Origin: Floccularia luteovirens
Lineage: Eukaryota; Basidiomycota; Agaricomycetes; Agaricales; Squamanitaceae
Assembly: GCA_009739215.1 (NCBI GenBank)
Contig: VSJF01000011.1
Coordinates: 496,001-560,000 of the forward strand
Direction of reading: 5' to 3'
Length of the DNA: 64,000 nucleotides
Made by a program: the position numbers and the translations under genes. The number at the start of each line of letters is the position of its first letter. Position 1 is the stretch's first letter. Positions 23,718 through 36,598 of this stretch are shown one piece after another. A model generated the notes under the pieces. It was not told the DNA's origin. It worked only from the letters and a program-made list of their open reading frames with translations, and ran no database searches.

Positions 23718-24093
23718 CGATGGGAGCGACAAAGAAAGCTGTACTTTCGTTGTTGTTTAAATTGTCAGGAAATACCACAGGTGGCTGTGCTTCACGTGGA
23801 AGACCCCAGTTCGTTTCTACTACAACCAACACTCCGGACGTCTCTGACTTACGGTCAATCATCAACGGCACTCTGTTGTCATTTAGCAACCGTTTCATGT
23901 TCTGTATACGTATCTACTTGGTTGCAGAATCAACCAAATTGGACTTTCACATATTTACAACATGGAAGCATTAGGAACTGCCCTTTGCTGACCCTGACCA
24001 CTCCTATTCCGGGCCGACACTCCATTGAAAATAAACTTTCATGCTCCATTATACTATCCTATCATTAGATTCAATGCCCCAATAACATGTCGC
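23718..24093. other. Gap between PIP kinase start and separase stop
   Basis: Both genes read on the minus strand, so this 376-bp stretch holds the PIP kinase promoter and separase 3' end. An open frame on the minus strand (23665-23898) could be an upstream coding exon of the kinase. Confidence 0.4.
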
Positions 24094-27000
24094 TCACAAG
24101 TAGAACGGGATCCCGTACACCACTGGGGCAGCTCCAGTAAGATAACGTAGCTTACAGACATCCCGTGACTGTGCAACAGCTGCCACAACTGACACACTGC
24201 CCTTATCAAAATTTCCCTTCACAGATCCTTGTGCGCGCCGCTCATCCATCCCGCTAGATGATAACCGTAGCTTATCAAACACTGCATGGGAGAATTTATC
24301 GATATCACGATCCGTCACATCCCATAGATTAGCAACCAGCGTTGGGCTAGGTATTGGTGTAGGTGAGAAAACCACGTCATAGAAAGTAAGACCATAACTC
24401 ACCATCCAGCAAGCACATAGTTGTTTGGAGTCCCGACTCCGTCGAATTCTCCCATATCACGCAACGCACCAGAAGAACAGCCCCATAACATCGTCGCCGC
24501 ACAGCGCGGTAAAGACCGAATTTTGTGGGCGCGCACATACTGCTCGCCACCCCCATGACCAAAATATCTGTAAGAGTTGTGTAATGAGGTTCCAACCAAC
24601 AAAAATAGATTTTAAGTATAACGTACACGACAAGATCCCGCGTCCGTAAGGCCTGCAGGAATTGCTGTTCACTTATTGCTTTCCCGACCACTCCGTCCCA
24701 CCCTGACCGTCGCATGACACCTACCCAATCCTTGAAACGCTCCTCCGTACGTCCGAGGTCCCCACTGGGGTTCAAGATGAAATAGCCATTGCTCGCATTA
24801 ACTGATGCTGTAGCGGCCATATCGCTCTCCAAGTCCGTGGGCGCTGCATCTATCGCAGCCCTTCTTCGGCACTGGGCGAGGTCAACACTATCGCGCAAGA
24901 AATCCAGGCTTGGTATGCGGCTAACGCTCCTTCCACGCAGCACTGGTATACTCTCCCATGGTAAAGCTTGCACATTCCTATCAAGGACTAAGAACAGGTG
25001 CTCGTCACTGTCACATTTGCCTTCCTTGCTCCTAGAGCCTCCCTCAAATGAATTCGCTGCTGTGTATTTGCTAATCCGTGCCCTGTGTTCCTCGAGTGCC
25101 GCACGCAAATCGACTACTACCTGGGTAACATCCACCTCCGCTATCGCAACAGTTACGCCATGGAATTGGTAGAGATCAAGAAGGAAGTAAACCAAATCCT
25201 CCAGCTCCTCATCCCTACACTTCGGGGACAAGGTTGCAAAGCATTGCATAAGGGTTTCGTCTAGAGTTTGTTGCACTCTTGCTTGAGAGGCTGCACGTTT
25301 GCTCTTCACCTTGGGCTTAACCTTGGATTTAGTTGTTTTCCCTTGAAGATGTAAACTTTGTTGGAAGATCTTTTCAAAGTGTGCCCGGAGTTCATTAATT
25401 GCATCTGGCAGGATGTTTTGGTGGGGATTTAGGATTGTCTTGGAATAGAATCAAAGTCGTCAGTCAGAAGGTATAATCTTACTGACATATCAACATTACC
25501 TTGAATGCTCCAAGCCAGCAGAATTCTATATTTTCGAGCAACTCCCTCATTCTTGTGTCTAGCTCCCCACGTTGCTTCCACCATTCTGCTCTGGCTTCGT
25601 CATCCTCTGTTCTCACATGAACTGCAGCTTTTGTCCCCTCATTGCTTAATCGGACAATATCGTGAAGCTCTTCCAATGCATCATCAAAAGTCAACTGTTC
25701 TTCTCCATCCTCTCCACTACCGTTGTCTCGCCGGCCTTTCAACGGGACACGAAACACCAGCGGGGCATCAGCCGAAGGACCGCAGTTTTGCCGTGAAATA
25801 AATAGTGTGCTCTTGTCTTCTGTCACTGTCACATGAATTACCGTCCAATTTGAAGGGAGGTTATGAACTTCTGTCGAAGCGGTGGTCGATTGATCGAAGG
25901 TCTGAGACTCATATTTGGCCCGTATGGATTCCCAGTACGCCTTTAGGTATTTCTCATCCCTTTGGCAACCGCCGTCACTATCATCGACTTCGCCAAATGC
26001 AGAGCTAGAATCATTGAAGCCCCCTTTAGACTGTTTTTCATCGAGGAAAGGAAGATGGACCCCATCCGGTGTTATTCGGGGCCATTGGAGATCTTCACGA
26101 AAAGCCGGGAATTTGGCTGAGCATACTTCCGCCATTTCACGTTTTAATGTGATGGCCATTGCATTATCTATTCATGTTGTCAGTGGATATCTCCAAAGTT
26201 TAGACCCCGCCCTAAAAACTTACCCAAAAGCTTGATAGTGGAGAAGATCCCCCCCTCACTAAGCTTACCCAAGGAAGTTTGAAACGCCCGAACCAAAGCT
26301 AATGAAACAAGCGTATCTCGGACAGAAGGAACGGTTCCTCGACGAAATGAGAATTTCAGGTTTTCCCAATATAGTTTCTCTGTCTCATCCAGCGACTTCA
26401 TGATCTCGTAAGCAACAGGTGCCAAAGCTACCTCTTGATTGCTTGACATCCCCATAGGAAGCGCGATTGCTATGAATCTATCAGCAGGTCGACATCATTC
26501 TATACACATTTTGAACGTACCAGACTCAGCCAACGAGCTCAAGAACATATCTGACCGGAAGCGTTCGTATACGCTATGTAGCGTCAACTTAGCCATCAAT
26601 GCATGTTCTTCTGCCTAGTCTAGATATCAGCACCCATATCTTCATGATTGACAAAGTCCCAACCTTGATACTAGATGAGTTTGACAATGTCATAAATCTC
26701 TCTAATGAGACGTCCAACCCCTCGCTGTTTGTTTCCAGGAGCAATAAGACTAGAAAATAATGACTAAAATATTACGAGTTGGGACTCTATTGGACACGTA
26801 CTTTGATGACGTAAAGTTTTTGCAAAGAGGGAAGGTACTAAACATTCACTTTTGGCGGTTGAGCCTGGTGAGAAGCCGATAGATTTTCTTTGGCTAGAGA
26901 TATCATGATTAGATTCGTTTCAGAGATACGCACATCCTTACCCAGAAACATCAAGCCCCTTAAAGGTCGTATCGAGGTCGTCAAGTATAGCGATGGCCTC

Positions 27001-30000
27001 CCTGTATAGTTGAAGTGCGTCTTTTGGTTGAGCTGCACGCTCACTATAGTGTCCCCGAAGGCGGTGGATATCGGCGACATGAACTCCGGGAACGTCTTGT
27101 AAAAGTTCCTCAGCTCTTGCCAAGATCACATAAGCCTCCTCAAGTAGACCCTGGTGCAGAAGAAGTTCTCCTTTCTTTGACAGGGCACGGCTCACCATCG
27201 AGGAAATATTCAGAGCACCGGCAAGGTCTTGCGCTTGCTGAGCGAAAAATTCTGCTTCACGTGCTGAGCCACGTTCCAGGTAAGCATCGCAGAGTGCGAA
27301 CATGGTCGTCAAGAGTCCTTCAGATATACGCCATTCCAATCCATCCATCGATTTTCTGATGGTGTAAGTTTTCTTCACTAATTCCGGTTTCTGGCTGTCC
27401 GTTAGGGCATCTTTGAGGTCTGACATTTCAAATGGATTTGATCCCCCTGGTTCAGCTATGTTTGAGGGAGATGGATTGAGTCGCTCCAGAGTTTCAGCTG
27501 CACGGTTCCACAGGCGCAAAGATTGCAACATGCTCTGTAAGGCGGTTGCCATATTTTCCTATACCTCGGTTAGATCAAGTGCGTGTCATCTTTTATGAAC
27601 TCAAACCTTTGAGTTTTGTATCAATCCAAATACATGTGAAGCTATCGCTGCTCTTTCGAGGCGTTTGACTCGAGTATGAACACGATCAATAGTTGATAGG
27701 CTTTTATCTTCAAAATCAAGTCGAGGGGCAAGTGATAAGGCTTCGCAATACACGGCACAACTGCCAAAACACGATTTTAGCAAACCATATCGTAGAGGCA
27801 ACCATAGATACCTTTTGGGCACATTCTCGAGTATAGCTAAGACCTCTGCATAACGTAGAAAGAACATTACGCAGGCTTCATCGGAAGCTTGGCCACTGTT
27901 CACTGAATCAAACGCTTGGCTGAAAATTGTAGCAGCTCGCTTTATCTTCCCCAGTTTGCTATACTCATATGCGAGGTCAATCGATGACATTATAAAACCT
28001 ATATTTGTAGGTGAGAGAACAGCAAGGCTTTAATTTTGCTAACACTAACCATCACTTAATGAGCCCATGTGCTCTTCGCATAATTTCCGTGTTACAATAA
28101 GTATATTGGTCTTGGATAGATTTAGCGCCAAGAGTCCTAAAAGTCGTGCTGTCAACTCTAGAAGATTGATAAATGCATTAGCATTCCGACAGGCATTGCT
28201 ACAACGATTAAATGCCCACGCAATAGTCCTAAGAACTTATGAAAATTCTCGAAAACATAGGGTGACTTGAAATTGCAAGAAAGGCCCAGTGACTCCCTTG
28301 GTGGAGTCACATTCACGGAGGTTTTATGAGGGGCTGTATTTCTGGGTTAAAGATGTTTGTGTGAAAGTATCCATAGATATTGAACTTACTGGGCTTTGCC
28401 TTCGCTTTGGGGGTTACAGGATCTTTTCGGACCATTTTATGCGCAACCTTTCTTGGAGCCGATGGCACGCGTTGCACGCGCGAGGTCTTTGGAGATCCAA
28501 CGGTTCTCCCGAACATCACGCTTGCCTTCGGGCTCCGATGTACGCGTCTGGAATTATCTTTAACAATATTCCTGCCTGCTTTAGGCGTTCCAAGACTCTT
28601 TCTCTTTGTTGCCCCAGCAGAAGATAATAACTTTTTCAATATTGAAACGGCCGCGTCAACATGCGTCTTCATCAAGCTGGTCTGGTTTGGACTTGTCTGG
28701 CGATGCTCGTCCAATGCAAGCCATAGATGAGCTGAGATACGATACTGCGCACAATAATGGGCAAGCGAGGAGTCTAGTCCTAGATCCTAAAAAATAGGGT
28801 TCGAATCAAGATGAATATATATAAATAAGCAGAGATATACTTCTTGTGTAAGGATCCTCTCCATTTCACTGGATAATTCCTGGACGCTGCCAAAATCTAT
28901 CCCCGACTCGGTTCTACGGTGCTTGAAGTTCCAGACAGCGAAGTAACACCCTGGCTCGGCGCACCGGCATTGCGTTCTTTCCAGAACCACTGTATACCTC
29001 TAGGGCGTCCCACAAGAGCTTCTCGTACACCTTCCTTACACCCTCCTTCCATAGACTAGATTCCACTGACTCCAGCTGCCTCTCAAGTAATGCCCCAAGC
29101 ACGCATAAGTCGGTCTCTATTGAACTATCTTCAGATAATCCAAAGGTAGCAGATGAAGTTGAAGATCCAATATTCCTCAGAGAAATTTCTTCTGCATTCA
29201 GGAAGAATTCGCAAGCTCCCATATATGTTACCCGTTCTATAATCGTGCCGAGCTGAGTGCTTTGGGGGCTCTTAAAAATTCCAGAAGGGCCAATAGTGTT
29301 GCAATTAGAAGCGAAATCAGTGGACGAAAAAGGGAATGTCTTGATATACTGAATGAACGCCTTATATGCATTCTAGGTAGGAAAATGGTGAATAAAAGTT
29401 ATGCGGAAGATTGGGTTTTTCATACCTGTCTATCACCATTTTTTGCATAACACACGCCAAGAAGTTCCCAGCGACGACACAGTTGCTCTTCGAGGTCTTT
29501 CCAAGCAGGGCTCATCTGTCTGCTCCGTCTTGCTCTCCTTACACACGCCGCGATATAGAGCTATTGCTTTAGATCCAAGAATGCAACCTTCTTTGAGAAA
29601 TGGAACCGCAGCTCCATAACGACCCCCCTGATATAACTTTCCTGCCATGTTGTGAAATGCGCCCGAGATGCACCGCACATAGTTTGAAAGAATTGCGCTA
29701 TGATCCTCTTTTGTCAACTTTGGTAAGCTTAGTTGTAGTGCAATGCTACTCGATGCACGAGACAAATAATCAAAGGTAGGAGTATACGTCCGAGGATCTG
29801 CGACATTTAACATTGTTTTCGCAAGGATAAAAAGCGTGTCGATTAATCGTGTAAGGTTGTTGGTCGAATGCTGAAACCGTTACTTCATTTAGCAAATACT
29901 CATAATGTATGTTCCGTAACTCACGGTATGCGAAGATTCCTGCAGAATATCAGCACAAGTCTCCAAGATCGTTCGTACCCCATCAGCCATGATTTCTTGC

Positions 30001-31783
30001 GATGAAGTGTCATCTTCGATGAATTTCAAACCCATCCTGCGCATTCTCTCAAAAGCACGGTCAACTTTTCCTTGAATCCGACAAATTTCGTCAGAACCGT
30101 CTCCCAATTGGGGACCCAATAGTAGGCTCAAAGATTTTGACTGTGTCATGGCTGCTTTACAGTCTCGAACACATTTATGGAATTCTTCACGATTACAAAT
30201 TAGTTGAAATAAGAGCAACAACCCGCAAGAGACACACCTTCCTCTTGATTCGGTGATAGATCCGATTCTCTTCCTTTTCCTTTGCGCTTTTCAATATATG
30301 CAGCAAGCTGAGCGAAGGAGGTGCATATTCTGGTTCCATCCAGAATAACACCCTTCTCTGTTCGCCCCATGCCATTTTCCTTCACCTCGACCTCTCCTTC
30401 TTCACTTGAGGTTTGACAAGGGGTGGGAATGTAGGGAAAATTAGATGTTCCTTGGTTCATGAAAATTCTGACACGCTCTAATGCATAGATATCTCCAGCC
30501 TTGGCGCTGGATAAGTGTTGGAGATTTACTAAATAAAATCCCAAAGCTCACCCTCTTGGCAAAATTGGTCCACTGTTCACAAAAACCGAGAAAACCGTTT
30601 CCAGTCGAATTTGTGGTACCTAAAACACACAAAAACACATCCTTATCAGGTCTTGCTTCCGCTTGAGCGACAAGATCCGCGAAAACTGTGAGAACGTGAT
30701 GAGTGACACGCTCCTCGTCTCCCAGAACGCTTGCTTTCGTAAATGCTGTTGTAAAGCGAACTGTCTGACCCCAAAACATATCTGCACTAACAGCACCAGG
30801 AGATGTTTTCACAAGACAGGAAAGTCCATATATACGTATATTGAAGGTCGTTTGTGCATCAGCAAATGTAGCTGACTTTTGATTTGATGTAGTAGATGTA
30901 GAGCGCACTGAAGACAATGATTTATTGTTAGATGCAAGCTTTGTAAGAGTTGTATACGATCTGATCAGTAGCGTGTCAATGTGTTTGGAAGTGAGGGTTG
31001 AGAAGGAGGGTATCCAGGAGAGTAGCGTTGGCATTGAAGGTGACATGAGCGTTTGGGATATAAGGTCTATTGGTGTTTTAGATGTAGATGCGAGATTGGT
31101 AAAAATAGAGATTGCGTGCGAGAGGTATGTTGATATGAGTGTCAAGATGATTGTATCTGAAGGTATTGTTGACGGGAGAGGTATTGCTAGAAGGTGTATA
31201 TTCGATGATTTTGATGGAGGTCTAAATGGATTGACATTAAGCAATCCACATATCCTTGGATACATGTCTTGCAGCATAGGCAAAGCATGGCCAAACTTTG
31301 CAAGTGTCAAGATTAAAGATAGAAATAAATTTTCAAGGAACTTACCATTTCTAATGCAACCAGTTTACCAAGAACACTTGCTGCAGCTCTCTCTACATCA
31401 ATTTGATCCGAGCACAACCGCCTCAAAGCACTTAGATGCTTTGTGACAGCTAACGACGACGAAGTAGCCTGAGTGAGTGCCGTGTCCACCGTGCCAGAGG
31501 GGTGTGTATTGTATTTCCAACCAGACTGAACTACATTGGATAATGCCTGGGACGCAGAATTCACGGCTCGCATTGCGCCTATCCGGAGGTCTTCATTTGA
31601 AGCTTGTCCAGTAGCTGATGGTTCGACGGCCTTCTGTTTTCCCGTTGTATTTGTAATCTGAAGAGTTGAAGATAAAACGTCGGCTAATTCATCTGTACTT
31701 ATCGTCGATTTCTTTGATGCTTTTAAACTTATGGATTCTTTAGTGACCGAACGAACATGGGCGCGACGTGCTGTTGTAGTCAT
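24094..31783 (-). CDS. ESP1: Separase (cohesin protease, peptidase C50)
   Basis: Separase cleaves the cohesin kleisin subunit at anaphase onset. The catalytic domain is at the 3' end. It reads NGYFILNPSGDLGRTEERF, DLVVYFGHGGGEQYV with the catalytic His (codon 24555-24557), TMLWGCSSGALRDMGEFD with the catalytic Cys (codon 24477-24479), CPTLVANLWDVTDRDID, and a normal end GAAPVVYGIPFYL (stop at 24094). His and Cys are 26 residues apart, as in known separases. The start MTTTARRAHVRSV at 31783 begins exon 1 (31346-31783, GTAAGT donor). Exon 2 is about 30552-31295, and at least a dozen more follow through a long helical, TPR-like N-terminal region. Not every junction was resolved. Predicted length is roughly 2,000 residues, normal for the family. 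Confidence 0.93.
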
Positions 31784-31997
31784 TGGTGCCTAGTTTTGCG
31801 TGTATGCGTTTCAATTTGTAACGCTCTTAGTTAGGTGCAGATGGGTAAAGATGTAAGTCTGTAATAATACAAGCTTGAAGTTATACACGAACAGGGCACG
31901 TCACGTACATAAAACGCGGTCACGTGCTTACAGTGTAACAGAGACATATTTGCCAGTAGCTTCCGAAATACACATCTACAAACATCCACATCGAAAT

Positions 31998-34314
31998 TTA
32001 AGGTTCTTTGTCCCCAACTATTGCCTTCCAATGCTTCAGCGCATCGTCAGCGATAACAGTCATTCTCAACACTGCTTCCTCTTCCAAGGTCCTTCCGATA
32101 AGCTGTAGACCTACAGGGCATCCAGTGAACAAATCCGTTTTATCTGTTTTATCGTGGAAATCTCATCAACATGAACCTGTCCCATTTTAAAAGCATAGAG
32201 ATAACATACACAGCTTATATATAGCTTCATCTTCGTGGTTGTAGAAATCGTGTGGCTCGTGTGGAATGTCAACCTTTGGATCAACATAGGTCACCGGAAA
32301 TACGGAAGTCGTATAGTCCATTGCATTACAGAGCGTTGTATAAAACGAATCTCTGTGACAAATTAGCCATTCAAGCAAATAATTGGGGCTACAAAGCATA
32401 CGTATTCAATCCATGGGGTACAGCGGTATATGCTACAGCTGGCGAAATGATCGCGTCGACAGGTCGGCCGGTCCCAGTGCGTGCTTGTGTTCGCTCCCAG
32501 TGGTCCAAGTGAGACTTTCGCAGCTCGCGCTTTGTATCATGAAGTTCCCAAAGCTGCAATACAAAATTGTCATCAGCAAGCTCCACCGCGATTATGTATT
32601 GCTTTGGTAAATTTCAACAGCAGAAGAAAAATAATACTGACATCATATGCTCTTCGATGCTCTGGCTGCTCTCCGACTAGCAACTTGACCAGTGGTTTAG
32701 GTGCTTCAAATTCGTATCCTTGAGACTCCTCCTCCAAAGGCAACATGGTTTGTATAAGCGGCTCCCCTGACTGTGCACACTGAGTTCGATAGTCATGATT
32801 ACCATCAGCAACAAATATCGTTTCCTGCGGGTCGCAAGTGTTTAAATCATCATTCAGTAATTGATGAGGCAATTATGCCCACCGCATTCTTGTAAATTTC
32901 GAGATGCCTGTGCGGCTCCCAATCAATGACTGTTGTGCTAGTGAATAGACGGATTGTCGTTGGGGCAGTTTACACAAACCTTTATGACCCGCTAATTCCA
33001 GTGCTGCTTTCGTCATCCGCATCGCTCTTGTCAGCGGAGGGTGTGGACGCACTACCTTATTGTCCCACATTATCGCAAAACACAGCTTCCCACCTTCCCC
33101 GCCATGCTCCGATAACTTCCACTCTTCGTCGCTCCACTGCTTCCGTATAACGACAGGATCTAAGCGCCAAGGCCTAGCGTGTATGATTGCCTTCGTGAAT
33201 TCAATAACACCTGAAAGTGTTTTTGCCATTGGCCCCAAGACAGACGTAATCGACTCTTGTCCCGATAGTGCATTTGCGGCGCCGTAATATGGCAGGCGGT
33301 TGTAGGAAGGACGGAGGGTGTAAAGTCCACAAAAAGCGGAAGGGATACGGAGGGATCTATTTGTAATCGAGTATATTCTCATAACAAGCAGAGTCAGTAC
33401 TTACCCGCCGATGTCAGTCCCGACACCTAGGGGACTACCATTCATGGCCAATAAGGCACCTTCACCCCCAGAAGAACCACCGGGAGTGAGTTCACGATTA
33501 TATGGGTTCAAAGTACGACCAAATACATGGTTGTAGGTCTCGCCCCACTTTCAAAATCTATTATCAGATCTTGTCTAGATTCAACATCGATATGTGCTGT
33601 TACCATGAGTGTTTGTGGGACATTTGTGCGCACAAATAATACTGCTCCGCATTCATAGAGAATATCTACAAGAGCGCAGTCCTTTTCTGCATACTTCCCA
33701 ATTCCTGAGACATATCCTAACAACCTGAAATGAGGACAATCCCGCAATATCATATAATAATGCAATGATTTGGCTTACCCATGACAGTTTCTAGGCCCTT
33801 TATAGTAAACTGATCTAATACACGTTTCGAATGAGCTTGCCAGATTGAATGAAAACAGGATTACCTTTCAATGAAATGGGTAGACCATGAAGAGGGCCAA
33901 TAGTCTTGCCCGTAGTGATGAGAACCTCATCCAAGTACTTGGCCCTTTCTAACGCACGGTCAAAGAAAATCTCTGTTAGGCAGTTAACCTTAACCACAGT
34001 AAGGCATTATACTCATAATAAAACTACCTGCTCACAAGCTGGTGTGCAATGACTGCCCGTTTGTAAAACGCTATTGTCACTTCACAGGAGCTCCATTCTC
34101 TACTATGCAATTTCTGAAGGAGAGTGGTAACGTCTCCCTCCGTGATTTCGAGCTCGCGCTTCGTTAATAACCCACAATTTTCAGGTACATCAATAACATT
34201 GCGCTGAGTCACAGAAACAGGTTGGGTCAAAATCAAATCTTCTGAGATAGAGGCTAATTGCTTTGCCCGTTTTTGTTTGCAAAGAGTTTTCCAATCAACT
34301 GGAGAGTTTTCCAT
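31998..34314 (-). CDS. Amidase (acetamidase / fatty-acid-amide-hydrolase type, amidase-signature family)
   Basis: Starts at 34314 ([20 protein letters not shown]) and ends at TAA 31998-32000 ([14 protein letters not shown]). The Ser-cisSer-Lys triad of the amidase-signature family is visible: Lys in [12 protein letters not shown], the cis-Ser in [14 protein letters not shown], and the nucleophile Ser in [13 protein letters not shown], followed by [30 protein letters not shown] near the end is also typical. Several short introns interrupt the gene. Enzymes of this type hydrolyse small or aryl amides, and the substrate cannot be read from sequence. It is divergent from the Rrg9 gene across about 200 bp. 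Confidence 0.9.
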
Positions 34315-34510
34315 GATAGAAGGAAGAAGGCAGAGATTGGGGTTATTATGATTGTCCAGATGTCATTGGAACCCGGCCCGGCTAGTTCCGGACAAACGAG
34401 AAATTTCCTTTTGACGCTGACTCCCACCTCCATTCAACATATACAGCTCCAATTTCATTTCTCATGAAAGGGGGCATTAGGGAATACCAAAAAGCCTAAG
34501 CAACAGCATC
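34315..34510. promoter_or_regulatory. Shared upstream region of amidase and Rrg9 genes
   Basis: The two starts face away from each other across 196 bp, so the promoters overlap or are shared. No certain TATA box or operator was found. Confidence 0.4.
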
Positions 34511-35158
34511 ATGTTAACTACTTTACGACACGCGCCTGCTTTAAGGCATCGTCTCCAGTTCCTAGCCTCCCAGCCTCGATGCTATACTTCTTTACCATCC
34601 GATGCACACAGAAAGTGGCAACTTTCAAGCGCAAGCAGACCACGTTCTATTCTTGAAGATGATGAGGCAGGCATTGACTTATCTGAGGACAACGAAATTG
34701 TCAACGGCACACGCCCAAATACACCGTTGGCTCACCTTCGCCTTCCCCCGGATAAACCTACCCCACACGAATGGCGTGCACATCGCGAAGCAATACGGAA
34801 AGAATTTCCACAAGGCTGGTCGCCACCGCGTAAGCTGTCGCGAGAAGCCATGGATGGGCTACGTCAATTGCACCAGTTGGACCCAGAAAAATTCAACACC
34901 CCAATGTTGGCAGAGCGGTTCAGAATTAGTCCAGAAGCTGTCAGAAGAATACTGAAGAGTAAATGGGAACCATCGAGAGAGAAGAGGATGAAGCTCGTCC
35001 AGCGAGAAAAGGAAACGAAGTCGGAGAAGATCAGATCGCATAGACTAAAGGAGCAAATCGAAGCTAGGCAACTGGCAGATTTGAGGAAAATGTCAAAAGT
35101 TTCAGGAGTTCAGGGAACGGATGCGACCCGCTCCACAGACGACTTTACGTTTGAGTAG
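34511..35158 (+). CDS. RRG9: Rrg9/neugrin-like mitochondrial protein
   Basis: A single-exon gene of 215 residues. The N-terminus (MLTTLRHAPALRHRLQFLAS) is basic and hydroxylated without acids, as in a mitochondrial targeting peptide. The central block LSREAMDGLRQLHQLDPEKF, followed by APMLAERFRISPEAVRRIL-like sequence and KSKWEPS, is the neugrin/Rrg9 signature, related to a helix-turn-helix. The C-terminus is a charged coiled coil (EKETKSEKIRSHRLKEQIEARQ). In yeast Rrg9 is needed for respiratory growth and mitochondrial genome maintenance. The human homologue neugrin acts in mitoribosome assembly. The start gives the targeting sequence directly. Confidence 0.88.
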   Translation: MLTTLRHAPALRHRLQFLASQPRCYTSLPSDAHRKWQLSSASRPRSILEDDEAGIDLSEDNEIVNGTRPNTPLAHLRLPPDKPTPHEWRAHREAIRKEFPQGWSPPRKLSREAMDGLRQLHQLDPEKFNTPMLAERFRISPEAVRRILKSKWEPSREKRMKLVQREKETKSEKIRSHRLKEQIEARQLADLRKMSKVSGVQGTDATRSTDDFTFE

Positions 35159-36089
35159 TGGCTTCGAAGTTAGGTACTTGTTAAAAGTACGCTTAGATTC
35201 TATAATCTATTAATGCAATGTAGAAGACAGATTTATGACATCTACTAGTATAAAACCGTAACACATTTCTCCGCCACACAGAACGACGATTAGGTTGATA
35301 TAAAACTAGTCCAACCTGACTCTAGCGTCCTAGAAAATTCCTGATGCTGTTATCGCAGTAATAGTCCAAAACCACAACTGAAGGACACGAATATTTGAAC
35401 CCTGACACGAGCATTCCGAATGAAGTTATAATGGAAGGTGAAAGCATCAAATCGTAACTACAAGTTTCTCCTGACATCAGTTCAGTGTCATCTCTGAGCT
35501 CATCTAACGTCTTTTCCGAGGTTGTCGGTGTTCTGTATTTTCACATCGACGTCATAATGCCAAATGGGAACATTCAGAATACCAGATTACAGCAGCGAGA
35601 CGGTAGTTGTTCTCATGTATAGCCGAAAACACCAACAGGTGCAGGTCAATATTTCTCTAGAGTTAAAGCGCTGGCGTTTTGTGGCAAACATAGGAATCGT
35701 CTAGATTTCTATGAATAGATTCTACTTAATACAAAAGGTATATCCTTCAAAGGACCCCCTAATTTGGGTCCATCAAATCTGTAATACGGCCGACTCTCGC
35801 CGATCTTTTTAAATCTCTTCAATCCCAATCTCCGAAATCTGTCAAGTAAACTACCGACAAGCCAGGTGCAGTCGATTGCTTTTTTATCTCTCCGAGAAGT
35901 TGAAAATATCCAGTCATTGTAGGAGATATTCTCGACTTGACCTACTAACAGCACAGTGTGTCTCCATCCCGTTGCCGTCGTACAAGATCCAAAATATTTA
36001 TTTGTTTCAACAGTCACAATTCAAGAAACAGGTACATATTCAACGATACGAATGACATTCGGTACTACGGACAATATTTGCCTCATCCA
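35159..36089. other. Intergenic, Rrg9 3' side to hydrophobin 1 3' side
   Basis: No supported gene. The part nearest 36089 (about 35960-36089) matches the 3' flanks of the other two hydrophobin genes, including the string after the stop that reads TGGATGAGGCAAAT on the coding strand. It is therefore part of the duplicated hydrophobin unit. Confidence 0.45.
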
Positions 36090-36598
36090 TTAAAGGTTGA
36101 GATTAACGGGGCTGCATCCTACGGTGATGAGTCCACTGAAGGTGTTGCCAGTGCAGCAAGCCGCTTGCTGGGAGCTATTGAAAAGCAAATTAACGATATG
36201 ACAAGTTGCAATTTGTTAAGTGAAAACCTACCAACTGGTTCCTCCAATGATAGGGGTGCAAGTCACTACATGCGGCGATTAATTTCTGGTCTATCAGTGT
36301 CATGCAAAATTACTCACAGCCGACTTGGCCAGTAAGCGTGCCCAGAACGATGCCAAGGAGGCCTGCGAGTATTGAAACGAGGGAGCTGTTGCTCTGTAAA
36401 TGTTCATGAGATTAATACTGTCAACTTCAAGTTGTGTATGAAACTCACATCCTGTACTGAGTCGCAGCATTGAAGACTGCCCGTGCTACATTGAGTAGTA
36501 GGGGGAGGAGTGTCAGTGCGGGGAACAGCACTGGCGGCCGCAAGGAGAGGCAATGCGAAGAACAAGAAGATAGCAAAGGTGGAGATGCGAGCGAACAT
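36090..36598 (-). CDS. Class I hydrophobin 1 (inverted copy)
   Basis: A secreted amphipathic coat protein of aerial hyphae. Signal peptide [21 protein letters not shown]. Exon 1 ends at a GTGAGT donor. The mature cysteines follow the hydrophobin pattern: C-x6-CC (CSTGSLQCC), a long loop ([18 protein letters not shown]), C-x8-C ([10 protein letters not shown]), x5, CC, x12, C, then SPVNLNL and stop at 36090-36092. Four exons, with the last acceptor TTTTCAATAG. It is nearly identical to the gene at 39591 but on the opposite strand. Homology includes introns, the 5' leader and about 100 bp of 3' flank. Confidence 0.93.

Noticed and set aside
24789..25172. 127-codon plus-strand frame
   Set aside because: Antisense to the separase catalytic-domain exon, with no independent support.
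28798..28815. GGTTCGAATC string resembling a tRNA T-loop
   Set aside because: No acceptor stem, D-arm or anticodon arm around it, and it lies within separase intron/exon sequence.
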